Shown piece by piece: positions 5,550 through 7,502 of a stretch of DNA of 7,502 nt (position 1 is the stretch's first letter; each line of letters opens with the position of its first letter). The stretch is taken from NCBI GenBank assembly GCA_937893225.1, contig CALBJM010000235.1, positions 1 to 7,502 of the forward strand, given 5' to 3'. This DNA comes from an uncultured Erysipelotrichaceae bacterium (GTDB lineage: Bacteria > Bacillota_I > Bacilli_A > Erysipelotrichales > Erysipelotrichaceae). Below the pieces are notes generated by a model, which worked only from the letters and a program-made list of their open reading frames with translations, ran no database searches and was not told the origin of the DNA. A program made the position numbers and the translations under genes.

Positions 5550-5976
5550 AAATATCAAAACAACAAATTTAGAAAAGACACTCAAAAAAATCAGTACCGA
5601 AGAACAACTCAATACATACATAACAAACACAAAAGATTTCACATACACATCCTTTCTTGACTATTTTTACGCACTCAAAAAAGTAAAGTCTTTAGACAAG
5701 GCCACACTCGTGAAAAAAAGCGGTCTAGAAAGAACGTATTGTTATCATATTCTCAATGGTACAAAAGAACCTGGTCGAGATAAAATACTATGTTTATGTA
5801 TAGCTGCGCAATTAAATATTTTAGAAACAAATCGTTCTCTAAAATCCGCACACCTACCACAACTCTATGTCAAAGATAACCGCGATGCCATAATACAATA
5901 CGCACTACAAAAGCAACTCACAATCTCTGAAACGAATGATTTGCTTTCAAAACATAAATTAACGATTCTCATGTAA
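5542..5976 (+). CDS. XRE-type helix-turn-helix regulator
   Basis: A 144-residue, probably cytoplasmic protein. The N-terminal 45 residues are charged and helical (LEKTLKKISTEEQLNTYI). A helix-turn-helix region follows at about 49-92: KSLDKATLVKKSGLERTYCY, then HILNGTKEPGRDKILCL, with the arrangement of XRE/Cro domains. The C-terminal part carries QLYVKDNRDAIIQYAL and ISETNDLLSKHKLTIL, a pattern I associate with a Firmicutes regulator family often found beside protein kinases (from memory, not checked). It diverges from the kinase gene across 29 bp and converges on tex through a shared terminator. It may repress its own and the kinase promoter at the palindrome between them, and could be a substrate of the kinase; both are inferences. 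It could also be a non-DNA-binding adaptor, since the N-terminal extension is unusual for a simple repressor. Confidence 0.8.
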   Translation: MNKNIKTTNLEKTLKKISTEEQLNTYITNTKDFTYTSFLDYFYALKKVKSLDKATLVKKSGLERTYCYHILNGTKEPGRDKILCLCIAAQLNILETNRSLKSAHLPQLYVKDNRDAIIQYALQKQLTISETNDLLSKHKLTILM

Positions 5977-6012
5977 AAAATAGACCATATGCCGTATTTA
6001 GCATATGGTCTA
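5975..6012 (-). terminator. Terminator of tex, shared with the convergent XRE-type gene
   Basis: A perfect 12-bp stem (5981-5992 with 6001-6012) has an 8-nt loop. On the - strand it is followed at once by six T (5980-5975), a strong terminator for tex. On the + strand the tail is a mixed A/T stretch (AAAATATTTTATTTT), so it may also end the XRE-type transcript less efficiently. Confidence 0.88.
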
Positions 6013-6024
6013 AAATATTTTATT

Positions 6025-7502
6025 TTACTTTCCAAATCTAGCCATAAGATTTGCCATAGCATCATCCATGGTTACTTCTTTCTTGACTGGTTTTTTATTA
6101 TATTTCTTCTTATCTTTAGAAGACTTTCTTCTCTTCATTTGTGCATCTCTTTGCTCAAGTTGTTCCAATGGGAGTAAAGAAAGCTGTACTCTTCCACGTG
6201 CTTCATCAATGTCATATACCCATACATTAACAATATCACCAACAGAAACGATTTCACTTGGATGAGAAACACGATTCATAGACATATGTGAAATATGTGC
6301 TAAACCATCTTCATGCAAACCAATATCAATGAATGCACCAAAGTCAACGACATTTCTCACTGTACCAGAAAGCTGATCACCCTTATGCAAATCAGAAATT
6401 TCAAGAACATCACTCTTCAAAAGCGCACCATCAAATTGATCACGATAGTCTCTTAATGGTTGACGAATTGCGTCTTCAATATCTTGTAATGTATAAGAAT
6501 CAATACCAAGATCCTTTGTCTTATCTGCTGGGAATTCTGCATCTTTTTCACCAAGCTTAGTAATGCCGCAAGCCTGCATCAATGCTCTTGCTGCATCATA
6601 ACTTTCTGGATGGATACTTGTTTCATCCAATGGTTCTTCTCCATCTGTAATACGCAAGAAACCTGCACATTGTGTATAAGCTTTTGGGCCAAGTTTTTTA
6701 ACCTTTAACAGTTGTTTACGATTTGTAAACTTACCATTTTCATTACGATAGTTAATAATTTCTTTTGCAATACCCGCATTCAAACCAGAAATATGCGTCA
6801 ACAATTCTACAGAAGCAGTATTCAAATCTGCACCTGTACGGTTAACAGCCTTCATAACAACTTCATCTAATCGAGAAGACAAAGCCTTCTGTGGAAGATC
6901 ATGCTGATATTGTCCAACACCAATAGACTTCGGATCAATTTTGATCAATTCTGCAAGAGGATCCAATAATCTTCTACCAATAGAAACTGCAGATCTCTCT
7001 TCAATTGCCATATCTGGGAATTCAAGACGCGCAGCTTCCTGTGCAGACCAAACAGAAGCACCAGCTTCTGAAACGATTGCATACTGTACATCCAACTGAT
7101 TATCACGAATCAATTCTGCACAAAGCTTTTCACTCTCTCTACTAGCTGTACCATTACCAATAGCAATGATTTGCACATGATATTTGTTGATAAGTGACAA
7201 TACCTTCTTCTTTGCTGCCTCAATAGCATCTTTATTTTCTTTATTTGTCTTAAATGGATACACTTTATCTACAGTCAACATTTTACCTGTTTCATCAATA
7301 ACAGCTAACTTACAACCATTATAGAAACCAGGGTCAAAACCAAGAACGGTTCTACCCTTCAATGGCGCCTGTAATAACAATTTTTCCAAATTCATAGAGA
7401 AAATCTCAATAGACTGATTCTGTGCTCTTTCACTCAAATCAGAGCGAATTTCTCTTTCAATAGAAGGAAACAACAATCTTTCACATCCATCTACTGCAGC
7501 AT
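6025..7502 (-). CDS. tex: Tex, RNA-binding transcription accessory protein (N-terminus outside window)
   Basis: 491 residues are visible and the frame is open to the window edge. Tex proteins are usually 700-800 residues, so roughly the first 220-250 are missing. The visible start (AVDGCERLLFPSIEREIRSDL) matches the conserved Tex core ahead of the YqgF-like domain. That RNase H-fold domain follows with VLGFDPG (around 7327-7341) and SEAGASVWSAQEAA. Next come helix-hairpin-helix motifs (DLNTASVELL to VKKLG, about 6690-6831), an S1 RNA-binding domain (GDQLSGTVRNVVDFGAFIDIG, about 6178-6390) and a lysine-rich tail ending MANLMARFGK. Tex binds nucleic acids and RNA polymerase and is a cytoplasmic housekeeping protein in most bacteria, with links to toxin-gene expression and stress. 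Apparent starts near 7476 (a TTG codon) are internal. Confidence 0.96.
   Translation of the reverse strand, partial: AAVDGCERLLFPSIEREIRSDLSERAQNQSIEIFSMNLEKLLLQAPLKGRTVLGFDPGFYNGCKLAVIDETGKMLTVDKVYPFKTNKENKDAIEAAKKKVLSLINKYHVQIIAIGNGTASRESEKLCAELIRDNQLDVQYAIVSEAGASVWSAQEAARLEFPDMAIEERSAVSIGRRLLDPLAELIKIDPKSIGVGQYQHDLPQKALSSRLDEVVMKAVNRTGADLNTASVELLTHISGLNAGIAKEIINYRNENGKFTNRKQLLKVKKLGPKAYTQCAGFLRITDGEEPLDETSIHPESYDAARALMQACGITKLGEKDAEFPADKTKDLGIDSYTLQDIEDAIRQPLRDYRDQFDGALLKSDVLEISDLHKGDQLSGTVRNVVDFGAFIDIGLHEDGLAHISHMSMNRVSHPSEIVSVGDIVNVWVYDIDEARGRVQLSLLPLEQLEQRDAQMKRRKSSKDKKKYNKKPVKKEVTMDDAMANLMARFGK

Noticed and set aside
7474..7476. TTG at 7474-7476 as the Tex start
   Set aside because: The frame stays open to the window edge and the residues upstream (AVDGCER) match the conserved Tex core, so the gene is simply cut.

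Overview
The window is AT-rich, has good AGGAGG-type ribosome binding sites and carries a Firmicutes-style gene set: a tandem heterodimeric ABC exporter, an Ltp-like two-repeat protein, a transmembrane Hanks kinase beside an XRE-type regulator, and Tex. It looks like a chromosomal stretch of a low-GC Firmicute. An Erysipelotrichaceae-like gut organism is possible, but that is an impression from protein style and not something the sequence proves.

Left block, + strand (1-3220). The tail of one ABC-exporter half (aspartate at the catalytic-glutamate position) overlaps by 8 nt the start of a complete second half (real catalytic glutamate, non-canonical FSQGQ signature). Together they have the hallmarks of an asymmetric heterodimeric exporter. 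Twenty nt later an M28 zinc aminopeptidase follows in the same operon. A hairpin with a T-tract at about 3173-3221 ends it.

Middle block (3224-5976) holds four genes between two intergenic terminators. On the - strand, reading right to left, are a membrane-anchored Ser/Thr kinase (with its own terminator), a small three-helix membrane protein with an outer domain, and a membrane-anchored Ltp-like protein made of two 49-residue repeats. The last two are tightly coupled and sit behind a promoter with a perfect 17-bp palindrome at about -42. On the + strand, diverging from the kinase across only 29 bp, is an XRE-type regulator. The tiny intergenic gap contains a perfect 13-bp palindrome in which each arm is a candidate -10 box, one per direction. 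The two promoters would therefore overlap face to face, and the kinase mRNA would be nearly leaderless.

Right block, - strand (6025-7502): the C-terminal two thirds of Tex (YqgF-like, HhH and S1 domains), cut by the window edge. A perfect 12-bp hairpin separates it from the convergent XRE gene.

The middle block is the part most worth attention. It looks like a regulator/kinase/envelope-protein module inserted between ordinary genes. The Ltp repeat family includes phage superinfection-exclusion proteins, so a phage-exclusion or envelope-stress role is a reasonable hypothesis, but it is not shown here.
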